NCBI GenBank assembly: GCA_017444485.1
Contig: JAFSWM010000003.1
Span: 1 to 48,028, forward strand
Length of the DNA: 48,028 nucleotides
Source: Bacteroidaceae bacterium
GTDB lineage: Bacteria > Bacteroidota > Bacteroidia > Bacteroidales > Bacteroidaceae
Direction: 5' to 3'
Under the pieces are notes generated by a model, which worked only from the letters and a program-made list of their open reading frames with translations, did no database searches and was not told where the DNA came from. The translations under genes were made by a program, and so were the position numbers. Shown here piece after piece: positions 1-7,814 of the stretch (the stretch's first letter is position 1; every line of letters starts with the position of its first letter).

Positions 1-100
1 CTTTAATTCAGTCAAGCCGCTGCTGGTTGAACATATTTGTTCTACAGCTTTAAGCAGCCAATTTTCAAGAAGTTGCAGTGTTATATCCTTGATTTATAAA

Positions 101-141
101 GGAAAAGCAAAACAAGATAGTGCTTTGTTCTTGTTTTGCTT
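101..141 (-). terminator. Intrinsic terminator downstream of tRNA-Arg
   Basis: A perfect 13-bp inverted repeat (AAGCAAAACAAGA at 105-117, its complement at 129-141) with an 11-nt loop. Read on the minus strand it is followed by TTTTCC, the expected U-tract, and lies downstream of tRNA-Arg. Confidence 0.75.
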
Positions 142-150
142 CGAAGTGTT

Positions 151-216
151 TTCGTGATTCCGTTGGCATCACTTTGTGATCCGCTTGGGAGCACTTCGTG
201 ATTCAGTTGGGACTCG
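151..216. repeat. 22-bp tandem repeat running into the tRNA-Arg 3' end
   Basis: Three degenerate units with a period of exactly 22 bp; the shared GTGAT starts at 154, 176 and 198. Each unit reads roughly TTCGTGATTC-GTTGG. The third unit is partly the 3' end of the tRNA-Arg gene. The second contains the hairpin ATCAC-TTT-GTGAT. The period matches other arrays in this window. Confidence 0.6.
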
Positions 217-272
217 AACCCAAAACCGACAGCTTAGAAGGCTGTTGCTCTATCCAGTTGAGCTACTGAACC
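199..272 (-). tRNA. tRNA-Arg (anticodon TCT)
   Basis: Full cloverleaf on the minus strand. Acceptor GGTTCAG pairs with CTGAATC (one G-U), the anticodon stem is ACAGC/GCTGT with loop CTTCTAA, and the T-loop is TTCGAGT. CCA is not encoded. It follows the unknown gene at 312-917 on the same strand with a 39-nt gap, so the two may be co-transcribed. Confidence 0.95.
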
Positions 273-311
273 GTATGTTTGTAGGACGTTCGTGCCGCTG
301 AGATGGTGCTT

Positions 312-917
312 TCAGGCGATGGCCGTGAGGCTGTTGAGGTCTATTTCGCCGGCTTCAGTCTCTGTGAGCCGCTCGCCGACGTACTCGAAACTGAAACTGC
401 TGTTGCGTGCGCTGGGGAACTGGCTTCGCGGGTCGATGTCTTGACGAGTCTGCAAGTAGTCGAGTATGCGGTTGTAGCACTCCATGGGGGTGTTGCCTTT
501 GATGAACGCGGCAAACTCGTTGTCTTGGTATTGGAACTTGAGGGTTTCGGGTATTTGTATCACTCGCTTGAAGCCCATAGCGCAACGGTACCAACCGTAT
601 TGTTCACGTACGAGTTGTTGTTGGCGGAGATCCTTGCTGTCGACGTTTGCGGGTGTATAGCCTTCTTCGTTGCGCTTTCGGTTGTTGGCGCGAAACTCCT
701 CCATCGTGTCTGCATTGCTCTTGATGAGAATGAAATAGACGCGTGGCCTCACTTTGTAGCGCTTGGGATAAGGCATGTCGCCCTCCACATAGTTACGCAC
801 GTCGGCTATGAGTTGGGGCGTGACTTCTATATCGGGAATTTCGGCCAGGAATTCAAGAATCTCGTCTGCCGAATGGGCAAGCGTCTCCTTGTCAAAGTAT
901 CTCGCGTAGATGCTCAC
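312..917 (-). CDS. Conserved-looking protein of unknown function (201 aa)
   Basis: I do not recognise a domain. The frame stays open upstream to an ATG at 995, but that would run through a terminator hairpin (954-977) and into a tRNA-Gly gene. A GTG at 917, giving VSIYARYFDKETLAHSADEI, is therefore the better start. The product is soluble and mixed alpha/beta, with no signal peptide or membrane segment, and has many charged residues (for example PKRYKVRPRVYF near residue 55). No TAnnTTTG promoter is visible just upstream, so it may depend on read-through from the tRNA operon. It sits between tRNA-Gly and tRNA-Arg. That it is a real gene is inferred from the sustained protein-like composition; the function is unknown. 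Confidence 0.7.
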   Translation of the reverse strand: MSIYARYFDKETLAHSADEILEFLAEIPDIEVTPQLIADVRNYVEGDMPYPKRYKVRPRVYFILIKSNADTMEEFRANNRKRNEEGYTPANVDSKDLRQQQLVREQYGWYRCAMGFKRVIQIPETLKFQYQDNEFAAFIKGNTPMECYNRILDYLQTRQDIDPRSQFPSARNSSFSFEYVGERLTETEAGEIDLNSLTAIA

Positions 918-953
918 GTGGCTATTGTTTAGGAGTGTTGTGTGTGTGTTTAA

Positions 954-977
954 CAAAAAAGGAGCGACACGGCTCCT
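954..977 (-). terminator. Intrinsic terminator after the tRNA Gly-Leu-Leu-Gly cluster
   Basis: On the minus strand a 6-bp stem, AGGAGC/GCTCCT (960-965 with 972-977), is followed by TTTTTTG. It lies 10 nt after the last tRNA-Gly and before the GTG start at 917. Confidence 0.75.
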
Positions 978-987
978 AATTGTATTG

Positions 988-1060
988 AGCGGCAAACGGG
1001 ACTCGGACCCGCGACCTCAACCTTGGCAAGGTTGCGCTCTACCAACTGAGCTATTGCCGC
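988..1060 (-). tRNA. tRNA-Gly (anticodon GCC), copy 2 of the cluster
   Basis: Acceptor GCGGCAA/TTGCCGC and anticodon stem CAACC/GGTTG with loop TTGCCAA. The T-loop is TCCGAGT, so the base after T54 is C rather than the usual T. It is identical in sequence to the copy at 1317-1389. Confidence 0.95.
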
Positions 1061-1079
1061 CTGCGTTCCCGTTTGAGAG

Positions 1080-1163
1080 TGAAGAGGAGGAGACTCGAAC
1101 TCCCACGTCACAATTGACACTACCCCCTCAAAGTAGCGCGTCTACCAATTCCGCCACCTCTCC
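1080..1163 (-). tRNA. tRNA-Leu (anticodon GAG)
   Basis: Class II tRNA with a long variable arm. Acceptor GGAGAGG/CCTCTTC has one G-U pair; the D-arm region is GCGGAATTGGTAGACGC; the anticodon loop is TTGAG-centred in stem CTACT/GGTAG. About 84 nt, CCA not encoded. Confidence 0.92.
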
Positions 1164-1206
1164 GTTTCTCTCGGGTTACTTGATTTTCGTTTGTTGAACC
1201 GACTTG

Positions 1207-1289
1207 TGCCCAGAACAGGACTCGAACCTGCACGTCCGTGAAGACACTAGTACCTGAAACTAGCGCGTCTACCATTCCGCCACCTGGGC
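1207..1289 (-). tRNA. tRNA-Leu (anticodon CAG)
   Basis: Class II tRNA. Acceptor GCCCAGG/TCTGGGC, anticodon stem CTAGT/ACTAG with loop TTCAGGT, long variable arm, T-loop TTCGAGT. Part of the same minus-strand cluster. Confidence 0.93.
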
Positions 1290-1316
1290 TCGAATTAAGT
1301 CTGTTCGCAATATGTG

Positions 1317-1389
1317 AGCGGCAAACGGGACTCGGACCCGCGACCTCAACCTTGGCAAGGTTGCGCTCTACCAACTGAGCTATTGCCGC
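1317..1389 (-). tRNA. tRNA-Gly (anticodon GCC), copy 1 of the cluster
   Basis: First gene of the cluster after the promoter at 1433-1465. It is identical over all 73 positions to the copy at 988-1060, including the TCCGAGT T-loop. Confidence 0.95.
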
Positions 1390-1432
1390 TTGTTTCTACC
1401 GTCTGAGACGGGCTTTCCGCTGAAAAGCGGTG

Positions 1433-1465
1433 CAAAGATACGCTAAGGCAGTACCACGAACCAAA
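1433..1465 (-). promoter_or_regulatory. Promoter of the tRNA cluster
   Basis: On the minus strand TTTG (1462-1465) is followed after 21 nt by TATCTTTG (1433-1440). This matches the Bacteroidota TTTG-N19-21-TAnnTTTG promoter. The first tRNA starts about 43 nt further down. Confidence 0.75.
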
Positions 1466-1579
1466 TTTTTCTCAAACTTTTTGAAGATATTGACGCATTT
1501 TTCTGTTCCTGGCAGTGTTGAAGCATATGCTTTCGTGCCTTTACGCTGCAATGCTGTGCACGTTTCGGGCAGGATTGGC

Positions 1580-1587
1580 TACCTTTG
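1580..1587 (+). promoter_or_regulatory. -7 box TACCTTTG, close to the start of the transferase gene
   Basis: The box matches TAnnTTTG and ends only 7 nt before the ATG at 1595. If both are used, the mRNA would be leaderless or nearly so. No clear -33 element is seen. Confidence 0.5.
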
Positions 1588-1594
1588 CGGCTTG

Positions 1595-3460
1595 ATGCTT
1601 CACGATACTTTTCTACACGTTTTCCTGCTGAGGGTTTCAGGCCTCGGTGCGCGACTGAAAGGGCTATCTGTGGGTGGCATGCGCTTTGTGGGGCGCACGG
1701 TGCTGAACGAACTGCCGCTCTTTGCCACCACGTTGCTGCTCTGGGGGAGCGAGTGCCTACGCGACGTGGAGGGATTGCTTCGCTACGATGGCACTACGCC
1801 GCTCTTGCACTATGCGGGCAGGCTCTGCATCGTGGTGTTCCAAGCCTTTCTTATTGCTTGCTGCGTCAGGCTGGTGCTGCGACGCAGCATCGTCCGCCTC
1901 GCTGCCTATGCCTTTGTTGTCGTGCCTGTTGTCCTCGCATGGTTTATGCGCGAGCAGGCTGGCATGGAGATTTGCGGCACGGCGTTGCAGATGGCCTACG
2001 AGACCGACATGAACGAGGCCGCTGCGTTCTTGCGGGTGTATGTGATGGATTTCGGCGTTATCACTGTCAGTGCCTTATTGATTGTTGCGGTTGCTGTATG
2101 GGTGTGGGTGGAACGGCGTTGGCAAGAGTTCGTGCCTCGTGTTGCCACGTTCCGTTGCCGCCGTCCCCTCGGGTGGTTGCTGATTGCCATGTTGCTCATT
2201 GGCGGCGGGCTGTTCGTGAGGTATTCCGTATTATTAGTAAGGGCCAAGATGAGCGGCGACTCGGCCCACTGGAATGCGAGTGCCGCCGCCATTGCTCCGC
2301 GCGATCCGCTGACGAAGTTTGCCTTCGCCGTGCTGGACCTCCGCAGTATGCGCCGTGCGGTGGTGCGCTCGGTGGGCTGCACGGCGGAGTATGTGGCCAA
2401 AGAGCCTGCACGTTCGGATGCCGATAGCCTACACGTGGTGCTAGTGGTGGGCGAGAGTTACATCCGCTGCCACTCTGCCCTCTACGGCTACCGCCTGCCC
2501 ACCACGCCGCGCCAGGAGATGGAACGTCGAGGCGGCTCGCTCGCCGTGTTTACCGATGCCGTGTCGCCTGCTGCCACTACGATTGTGGCCATGCAGCGTT
2601 TGTTCTTCGTCACCGATGGCGACGATACAACCTGGTACGACGGCGTGTTCTTCCCGGCTGTGTTTCGCTCGGCGGGCTTCCACGTTGCGTTCCTCGACAA
2701 CCAACAGACGATGCGCACTGGCCTGCGCAAGGAGGGTGTGGGCGACAAGGCTTTCCCTGTGCTGAACCCGATGTTCGACGCTGCTATGGTGCGTCTCTCT
2801 TATGATTACTTCGGCACCACGAGCCACGACTACGATGGCGGGCTCATCGACGAACTGCTCTGCCTGGCCGACACCGCTTCCCGCTGCCTCACTATCCTGC
2901 ACCTCAAAGGTCAGCACTTCGATGCTGCTTGGACATTCCCCAACGATGCTGCCCACGAGCGTTTCTCCTCAGGCGACTACGGCTGGCGGCACGAGGCGTG
3001 GCTCACTGAGGAAAAGAGGCAACACATCGCCGACTACGACAATGCCACGCTCTACAACGACCTGCAGTTGGGGCGGCTGTACGACCACTATCGCCACAAG
3101 CGCGCCGTCATCGTATACCTGTCGGACCACGGCGAGGAGGTGTACGACTATCGCGACCGCTGGGGGCGCACGCACCGATACGAGGATGCGGCGCAGACGG
3201 AACTCTATTTCCGCGTGCCGCTGACCATTTGGCTCTCCGATGTCTACCGCGCCGCATTCCCTGAAGCTGCTCGCCGTGTAGCCGCTGCCAGCAGGCTGCC
3301 AATCATGACCACTGCACTACCCCACCTGCTTTTCGACCTCGCCGCCTTGCGCACGCCGCTCTACTCTGCCACGGCCAACCCGCTATCCCCGCGCTACGTT
3401 CCCAGGCCGCGTATCCTCTACGATGGCCGCGATTTCGACAAGGCCGTAACGACTCCATAA
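1595..3460 (+). CDS. Phosphoethanolamine transferase, EptA/CptA-like (sulfatase fold)
   Basis: Probable inner-membrane enzyme that moves phosphoethanolamine from phosphatidylethanolamine to lipid A or core sugars. The N-terminal third holds about five hydrophobic segments (first near NELPLFATTLLLW, last near WLLIAMLLIGGGLFV). The periplasmic alkaline-phosphatase-like domain follows: VVLVVGESYIRCHSALYGY carries the metal and nucleophile region, HLKGQHFD and LSDHGEEVYD the other metal-ligand motifs. In EptA and MCR the nucleophile is Thr in GET; here the same place reads GES, so Ser is the likely nucleophile. The ATG at 1595 gives 621 aa. The ATG at 1679 is an alternative that keeps the first membrane segment and would leave an 85-nt leader. 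Substrate not determinable from sequence. Confidence 0.85.
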   Translation: MLHDTFLHVFLLRVSGLGARLKGLSVGGMRFVGRTVLNELPLFATTLLLWGSECLRDVEGLLRYDGTTPLLHYAGRLCIVVFQAFLIACCVRLVLRRSIVRLAAYAFVVVPVVLAWFMREQAGMEICGTALQMAYETDMNEAAAFLRVYVMDFGVITVSALLIVAVAVWVWVERRWQEFVPRVATFRCRRPLGWLLIAMLLIGGGLFVRYSVLLVRAKMSGDSAHWNASAAAIAPRDPLTKFAFAVLDLRSMRRAVVRSVGCTAEYVAKEPARSDADSLHVVLVVGESYIRCHSALYGYRLPTTPRQEMERRGGSLAVFTDAVSPAATTIVAMQRLFFVTDGDDTTWYDGVFFPAVFRSAGFHVAFLDNQQTMRTGLRKEGVGDKAFPVLNPMFDAAMVRLSYDYFGTTSHDYDGGLIDELLCLADTASRCLTILHLKGQHFDAAWTFPNDAAHERFSSGDYGWRHEAWLTEEKRQHIADYDNATLYNDLQLGRLYDHYRHKRAVIVYLSDHGEEVYDYRDRWGRTHRYEDAAQTELYFRVPLTIWLSDVYRAAFPEAARRVAAASRLPIMTTALPHLLFDLAALRTPLYSATANPLSPRYVPRPRILYDGRDFDKAVTTP

Positions 3461-3473
3461 TATATATGTATAG

Positions 3474-3528
3474 GGAGTTAATGCTGCGCAAGTAGTTAAA
3501 AGCGGAGTTAATGCTGCGCAAGTAGTTA
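3474..3528. repeat. Two-copy tandem repeat, period 30 bp
   Basis: A 25-nt sequence beginning GGAGTTAATGCTGCGCAAGT occurs identically at 3474-3498 and 3504-3528. It lies in the 112-bp gap between the transferase and lplA. The core TGCGCA is palindromic. Confidence 0.85.
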
Positions 3529-3572
3529 TAACAACGATACTCCACTTCTTCTCCTAAAAATAAACTTTGATA

Positions 3573-4577
3573 ATGCCTCTCTCTCTATTCCCCGCCTGCG
3601 AAGTGTGCTTCCCCGCCAGCGAGAAGGTACGCACCGCCACATTTTTTCTCGCCGCCGAAGAGTACGTGGCGCGCAGATGGGCGGCGGGCAGTTATCTGTT
3701 CTCGTGGGTGCTCCCGCCCACCGTGGTAATGGGCCGCAACCAAGTGGCTCACCAGGAGTTTGACCTCGACTACTGTGCCCGCGCGGGCATCGACGTGGTG
3801 CGACGCAAGAGCGGCGGCGGCGCGGTGTTTGCCGACGGGAGCAACATCATGTGGAGCCTCGTCTGCGGCGGCGGGGAGGTGGAAGACATCTTCCGCGCAT
3901 ACACCTCCGCCATGGCCCGTGCGCTGAACCTTCTCGGTGCACCCGCGCAGGCCACGGGGCGCAACGACATCGTGCTGAAGAGCGGCGGCAAGGTGTGCGG
4001 CAACGCCTTCTATCGCCTCGGCGACCGCAGCATCGTTCACGGCACGATGCTCTACGACACCAACGCCCAGGCCATGCAGCGCGCCCTACGTCCCGACCCC
4101 GACAAGTTGAAGGCCAAGGGCGTGCAGAGCGTCAGGCGGCGTATCGGGCTGCTCAAGGACCACATCAGCGGCGGCACGGACTGCCTGCGCGCCTCACTCA
4201 CCCGTAGGCTCACCGACCGCGTGCTGACGCTCACCGCCACGGAGGTGGCAGAGATCGAACGCCTTGAGCGCCACTACCGACGGCCCGACTTCCTCATGGG
4301 CCACATCCGTAGCACCGACGTGACGCTGGGCGGGCGCATCGAGGGGTGCGGCATGCTTGAACTACATTTCACACTGCGCGGCTCCATGGTGGAGGATGTG
4401 GAACTGCGTGGTGACTTCTTCGAACTCTCCGATGCCCGCGCCGCCTTCTGTCAAGCCTTCCGCGGCACCCCTTTCACCGCCGCCAGCCTGCAAGCGAGCG
4501 CACATCGCCACGCGCTCCATCGCTCCGTGCGCGGTCTATCCGAACAGGCGCTCGCCGCGCTCCTTGCCAAAGCCTGA
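3573..4577 (+). CDS. lplA: Lipoate-protein ligase A
   Basis: Activates lipoate with ATP and transfers it to a lysine of lipoyl domains, here plausibly GcvH encoded 1.5 kb downstream. Recognised by RRKSGGGAVF at residues 77-86, GRNDIV at 129-134, and KVCGNAFY with Lys140 as the expected lipoyl-AMP contact. The protein is 334 aa, as usual for LplA with its C-terminal accessory domain (from about residue 250). The ATG at 3573 is chosen; the in-frame TTG two codons earlier is less likely. The sequence TAAACTTTG just before the start resembles a -7 box with one extra base. A 22-bp repeat array begins 17 bp after the stop. Confidence 0.92.
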   Translation: MPLSLFPACEVCFPASEKVRTATFFLAAEEYVARRWAAGSYLFSWVLPPTVVMGRNQVAHQEFDLDYCARAGIDVVRRKSGGGAVFADGSNIMWSLVCGGGEVEDIFRAYTSAMARALNLLGAPAQATGRNDIVLKSGGKVCGNAFYRLGDRSIVHGTMLYDTNAQAMQRALRPDPDKLKAKGVQSVRRRIGLLKDHISGGTDCLRASLTRRLTDRVLTLTATEVAEIERLERHYRRPDFLMGHIRSTDVTLGGRIEGCGMLELHFTLRGSMVEDVELRGDFFELSDARAAFCQAFRGTPFTAASLQASAHRHALHRSVRGLSEQALAALLAKA

Positions 4578-4594
4578 ACCTAAGACAAAGCCCC

Positions 4595-4792
4595 AGTATC
4601 ATGCAGTGATACCGTTAGTATCATGCAGTGATACCGTTAGTATCATGCAGTGATACCGTTAGTATCATGCAGTGATACCGTTAGTATCATGCAGTGATAC
4701 CGCTGGTTCCATGGGGTGGAACAGCGAGTTCCACTAGGTGAAACAGCGTGTGTCACTAGGTGAAACAATCGGCTTTCACGAAGTAGAGCAAG
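4595..4792. repeat. Nine-unit tandem array of 22-bp hairpins
   Basis: Units start at 4595, 4617, 4639, 4661, 4683, 4705, 4727, 4749 and 4771. The first five are nearly identical and contain GTATCA-TGCAG-TGATAC. Later units diverge but keep the inverted repeat: GTTCCA-TGGGG-TGGAAC, then GTTCCA-CTAGG-TGAAAC, GTGTCA-CTAGG-TGAAAC and a weak ninth. Change on one arm is often matched on the other. It lies downstream of lplA and before the gcvT promoter. No unique spacers, so not CRISPR. Confidence 0.9.
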
Positions 4793-4854
4793 CGGTTTCC
4801 TGCCCGAAATGAACTTTTTAGCGCAGGGCAGTGCGCATAATCCCACACACTGCG

Positions 4855-4862
4855 TATATTTG
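4855..4862 (+). promoter_or_regulatory. -7 box TATATTTG of gcvT
   Basis: Matches TAnnTTTG and lies 39 nt before the gcvT ATG at 4902. A -33 element is not obvious. Confidence 0.6.
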
Positions 4863-4901
4863 CAGGGCAAACCTGAAAAACACTCTTTTCCCCAAACCAC
4901 T

Positions 4902-5987
4902 ATGGACAAACAAACCTGCCTGCATGACAAGCATGTGGCACTCGGCGCCAACATGGTGCCGTTCGGCGGCTTCGACATGCCGCTCTACTACCAAGACATC
5001 ACCACCGAGCACAACGCCGTGCGCCACGAAGTGGGCCTTTTCGACGTCTCGCACATGGGCGAGGTGCGCGTCACAGGGCCCGACGCCGAACGCTTCGTGC
5101 AGCACATCTTCACCAACGACGTGGCAGGCGCCGAATACGGCAAGATATTCTACGGCATGATGCTGCGCCCCGACGGCGGCACCGTGGACGACCTGCTCGT
5201 GTACAAAATGGGCGAGAACGACTTCCTGCTCGTCATCAATGCAGCAAACATCGACAAGGACTACGCCTGGATGCTCGAAAACATCAAAGGCTACGACGCC
5301 GTGGCCGACAACCAGAGCGAACACTACGGCCAACTCGCCATACAAGGGCCCAAGGCCGAAGCACTGATGCTACCCGTGCTCGGCCTGGACTGCGCCGAAC
5401 TGGTGTTCTACACCTTCAAGGAAATCACAGTCGACGGCGAGACCATCATCGCCTCGCGCACAGGCTACACGGGCGAAGACGGCTTCGAAGTCTATGGCTC
5501 CCACCAGTTCATCCGCAGCGCCTGGGACAAACTCATCGCAGCCGGCGTGCAGCCCTGCGGCCTGGGGTGCCGCGACACACTGCGCTTCGAAGTAGGCCTG
5601 CCGCTCTATGGCGACGAACTCACCGACGAGATAAGCCCCGTCATGGCAGCCCTCTCCATGTTTGTGAAACTCGACAAGCCCGAATTCATCGGCAAAGAAG
5701 CCTGCGCCCAGCAGAAGGCCGAAGGCATCGCAAAGAAGGTGGTAGGCATCGAACTGCAAGACAAAGGCATACCCCGCCACGGCTATCCCGTCTGCGCAGA
5801 GGGCCACGAGATAGGCTACGTCACCACAGGCTACAAGAGCCCCTCCACCGGCAAGAGCGTCTGCATGGCACTCATCGACGTCGCCTACTCCAAACTCGAC
5901 ACCCCCGTCGACGTGATGATACACGGCAAGGCACGCCGCGGACTGGTATGCAAGAAACGCTTCTATCAGAAGAGTTACAAGAAATAA
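4902..5987 (+). CDS. gcvT: Glycine cleavage system T protein (aminomethyltransferase)
   Basis: Transfers the methylene group from aminomethyl-lipoyl GcvH to tetrahydrofolate, releasing ammonia. 361 aa, the usual length. Seen: GGFDMPLYY near the N-terminus, [10 protein letters not shown], the TNDVAG motif, [10 protein letters not shown], and [19 protein letters not shown] followed by the C-terminal barrel. The ATG at 4902 starts [20 protein letters not shown], which aligns with the family; a longer frame to 4809 would cross the promoter box. gcvH follows after 64 nt. gcvP is not in this window. Confidence 0.96.
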   Translation: MDKQTCLHDKHVALGANMVPFGGFDMPLYYQDITTEHNAVRHEVGLFDVSHMGEVRVTGPDAERFVQHIFTNDVAGAEYGKIFYGMMLRPDGGTVDDLLVYKMGENDFLLVINAANIDKDYAWMLENIKGYDAVADNQSEHYGQLAIQGPKAEALMLPVLGLDCAELVFYTFKEITVDGETIIASRTGYTGEDGFEVYGSHQFIRSAWDKLIAAGVQPCGLGCRDTLRFEVGLPLYGDELTDEISPVMAALSMFVKLDKPEFIGKEACAQQKAEGIAKKVVGIELQDKGIPRHGYPVCAEGHEIGYVTTGYKSPSTGKSVCMALIDVAYSKLDTPVDVMIHGKARRGLVCKKRFYQKSYKK

Positions 5988-6051
5988 CCTCGCACCCCAC
6001 CCCGCTTCAACGCAACTCATAACAACAACAAACCATAATACATCAAGACAA

Positions 6052-6429
6052 ATGGCAAAAGTGATTGAAGGGCTCTACTACGCAGAGAGCCACGAGTACG
6101 TCAAGGTCGAGGGCGACTTCGGCTATGTAGGCATCACCGACTACGCACAGGGCCAACTCGGCAACGTGGTCTATGTGGACATGCCCGAAGAGGGCGACGA
6201 AGTCAGCGCCGGCGAAGAGTTCGGCGCCGTAGAGAGCGTCAAAGCCGCCAGCGACCTCATCTCGCCCGTCAGCGGCGAAGTAGTAGAAGTGAACGCCGCC
6301 CTCGAGGACGAGCCCGAACTCATCAACAAGGACGCCTTTGAGAACTGGATCATCAAAGTGCGCCTCAGCGACATGGCCGAACTCGACAACCTCATGGACG
6401 CCGCTGCCTACCAAGCCAGTTGCGAATAA
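6052..6429 (+). CDS. gcvH: Glycine cleavage system H protein
   Basis: Small lipoyl carrier that shuttles the aminomethyl group between GcvP, GcvT and the dihydrolipoyl dehydrogenase. 125 aa. The lipoyl-lysine is Lys64 in GAVESVKAAS, the family signature; ISPVSGEVVEVN and the C-terminal ENWIIKVRLSD also match. It is directly downstream of gcvT on the same strand, so probably one transcript. The nearby lplA could supply its lipoate. Confidence 0.97.
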   Translation: MAKVIEGLYYAESHEYVKVEGDFGYVGITDYAQGQLGNVVYVDMPEEGDEVSAGEEFGAVESVKAASDLISPVSGEVVEVNAALEDEPELINKDAFENWIIKVRLSDMAELDNLMDAAAYQASCE

Positions 6430-6491
6430 ACACCCACCGACAACCGTTCGACAGAGTATAAGCGGGACATCGACTACACACCGCAAACGCA

Positions 6492-6532
6492 GCGGGCCGC
6501 CACCTGAATGGTAGCGGCCCGCGCTGATTGTA
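6492..6532. terminator. Hairpin between convergent gcvH and pgk
   Basis: A perfect 9-bp inverted repeat, GCGGGCCGC (6492-6500) and GCGGCCCGC (6524-6532), in the 121-bp convergent gap. Neither side has a strong T-run, so it is a probable bidirectional terminator rather than a textbook one. Confidence 0.55.
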
Positions 6533-6550
6533 CGGGGGGGGACTCGGAGC

Positions 6551-7798
6551 TTAGCCCTTGATAGCAGCGATGCCAGGGAGCACCTTGCCCTCGATGGCCT
6601 CGAGCAGTGCGCCACCGCCGGTGCTGATGTAACTCACCTTGTCGGCCATGCCGAACTTGTTGATGCAGGCCACGCTGTCGCCGCCGCCGATGAGTGAGAA
6701 GGCGCCGTCGGCAGTGGCTTCGCAGATGGCTTCGGCCACGGCACGGCTGCCGGCAGCGAAGTTGTCGAACTCGAACACTCCGGCGGGGCCGTTCCACAGG
6801 ATGGTCTTCGCGCCCTTGATGGCCTCAGCGAAGAGTTTGCGCGTCTCAGGACCTGCGTCGAGGCCCTCCCACCCTGCGGGTATCTTGCCGGCGGGGCATA
6901 CCTGCGTGTTGCAGTCGTTCTTGAAGTCGTCGCCAGCCACGCAGTCGGTGCCGAGCACGAGGTTCACGCCGAGTTCCTTGGCCTTGGCAATCACGCCGAG
7001 GGCCACGTCGAGTTTGTCGTCCTCGCAGATGCTGTTGCCGATCGCGCCGCCCTGTGCCTTGGCAAAGGTGTAGGTCATGCCGCCGCAGAGGATGAGGTTG
7101 TCCACCTTGCCGAGCAAGTTGTCGATGATGCCAATCTTGGTGCTCACCTTCGAGCCGCCCATGATGGCGGTGAAGGGGCGACGGATGTTGGAGAGCACGT
7201 TGTCCACAGCGGTGACTTCCTTCTCCATGAGGTAGCCGAGCATCTTGTGGTCGGCGTCGAAGTAGTCGGCGATGACGGCGGTGCTGGCGTGCTTGCGGTG
7301 GGCGGTGCCGAAGGCGTCCATCACATAGTAGTCGGCATAGGATGCGAGCGTCTTGGCAAACTCCTTCTGGCGTGCCTTCATCTCTTTCTTGGCTTCGTCA
7401 AACTCGGGCGTGCCTTTCTCTACGCCTACGGGTTTGCCTTCCTCTTCGGGATAGAAGCGGAGGTTCTCAAGCAGGAGCACCTCGCCGGGCTTGAGGGCTG
7501 CGGCTTGGTCGGCTGCCTTGGCGCAGTCGGGGGCGAACTTGACGGGTGCGCCGAGGGCCTCGGCCACGGCGTCGGCAATCTGTCCGAGGGAGAGTTTGGG
7601 GTTCACCTTGCCTTTGGGCTTGCCCATGTGCGACATGACGATGAGTGCGCCGCCGTCGGCGAGGATCTTCTTGAGTGTGGGGAGTGCGCCGCGGATGCGG
7701 GTGTCGTCGGTAATCTTACCGTTCTCATCGAGGGGGACGTTGAAGTCCACGCGGACAATGACTTTGCTGTCCTTGAAGTTAGCTGTGTCGATGGTCAT
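6551..7798 (-). CDS. pgk: Phosphoglycerate kinase
   Basis: Glycolytic enzyme that transfers phosphate between 1,3-bisphosphoglycerate and ADP in the cytoplasm. 415 aa, full length. The N-terminal substrate domain has [20 protein letters not shown] and [11 protein letters not shown]. The hinge and nucleotide domain follow with [17 protein letters not shown] and the C-terminal [13 protein letters not shown] and [13 protein letters not shown]. Third gene of a minus-strand run ribE, nth, pgk: the gap to nth is 16 nt. Transcription converges with gcvH. Confidence 0.97.
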   Translation of the reverse strand: MTIDTANFKDSKVIVRVDFNVPLDENGKITDDTRIRGALPTLKKILADGGALIVMSHMGKPKGKVNPKLSLGQIADAVAEALGAPVKFAPDCAKAADQAAALKPGEVLLLENLRFYPEEEGKPVGVEKGTPEFDEAKKEMKARQKEFAKTLASYADYYVMDAFGTAHRKHASTAVIADYFDADHKMLGYLMEKEVTAVDNVLSNIRRPFTAIMGGSKVSTKIGIIDNLLGKVDNLILCGGMTYTFAKAQGGAIGNSICEDDKLDVALGVIAKAKELGVNLVLGTDCVAGDDFKNDCNTQVCPAGKIPAGWEGLDAGPETRKLFAEAIKGAKTILWNGPAGVFEFDNFAAGSRAVAEAICEATADGAFSLIGGGDSVACINKFGMADKVSYISTGGGALLEAIEGKVLPGIAAIKG

Positions 7799-7814
7799 AG
7801 TGTTGTGTGTTTGT

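Noticed and set aside
4595-4792. CRISPR array
   Set aside because: The units are 22 bp and directly adjacent with no unique spacers, and there are no cas genes.
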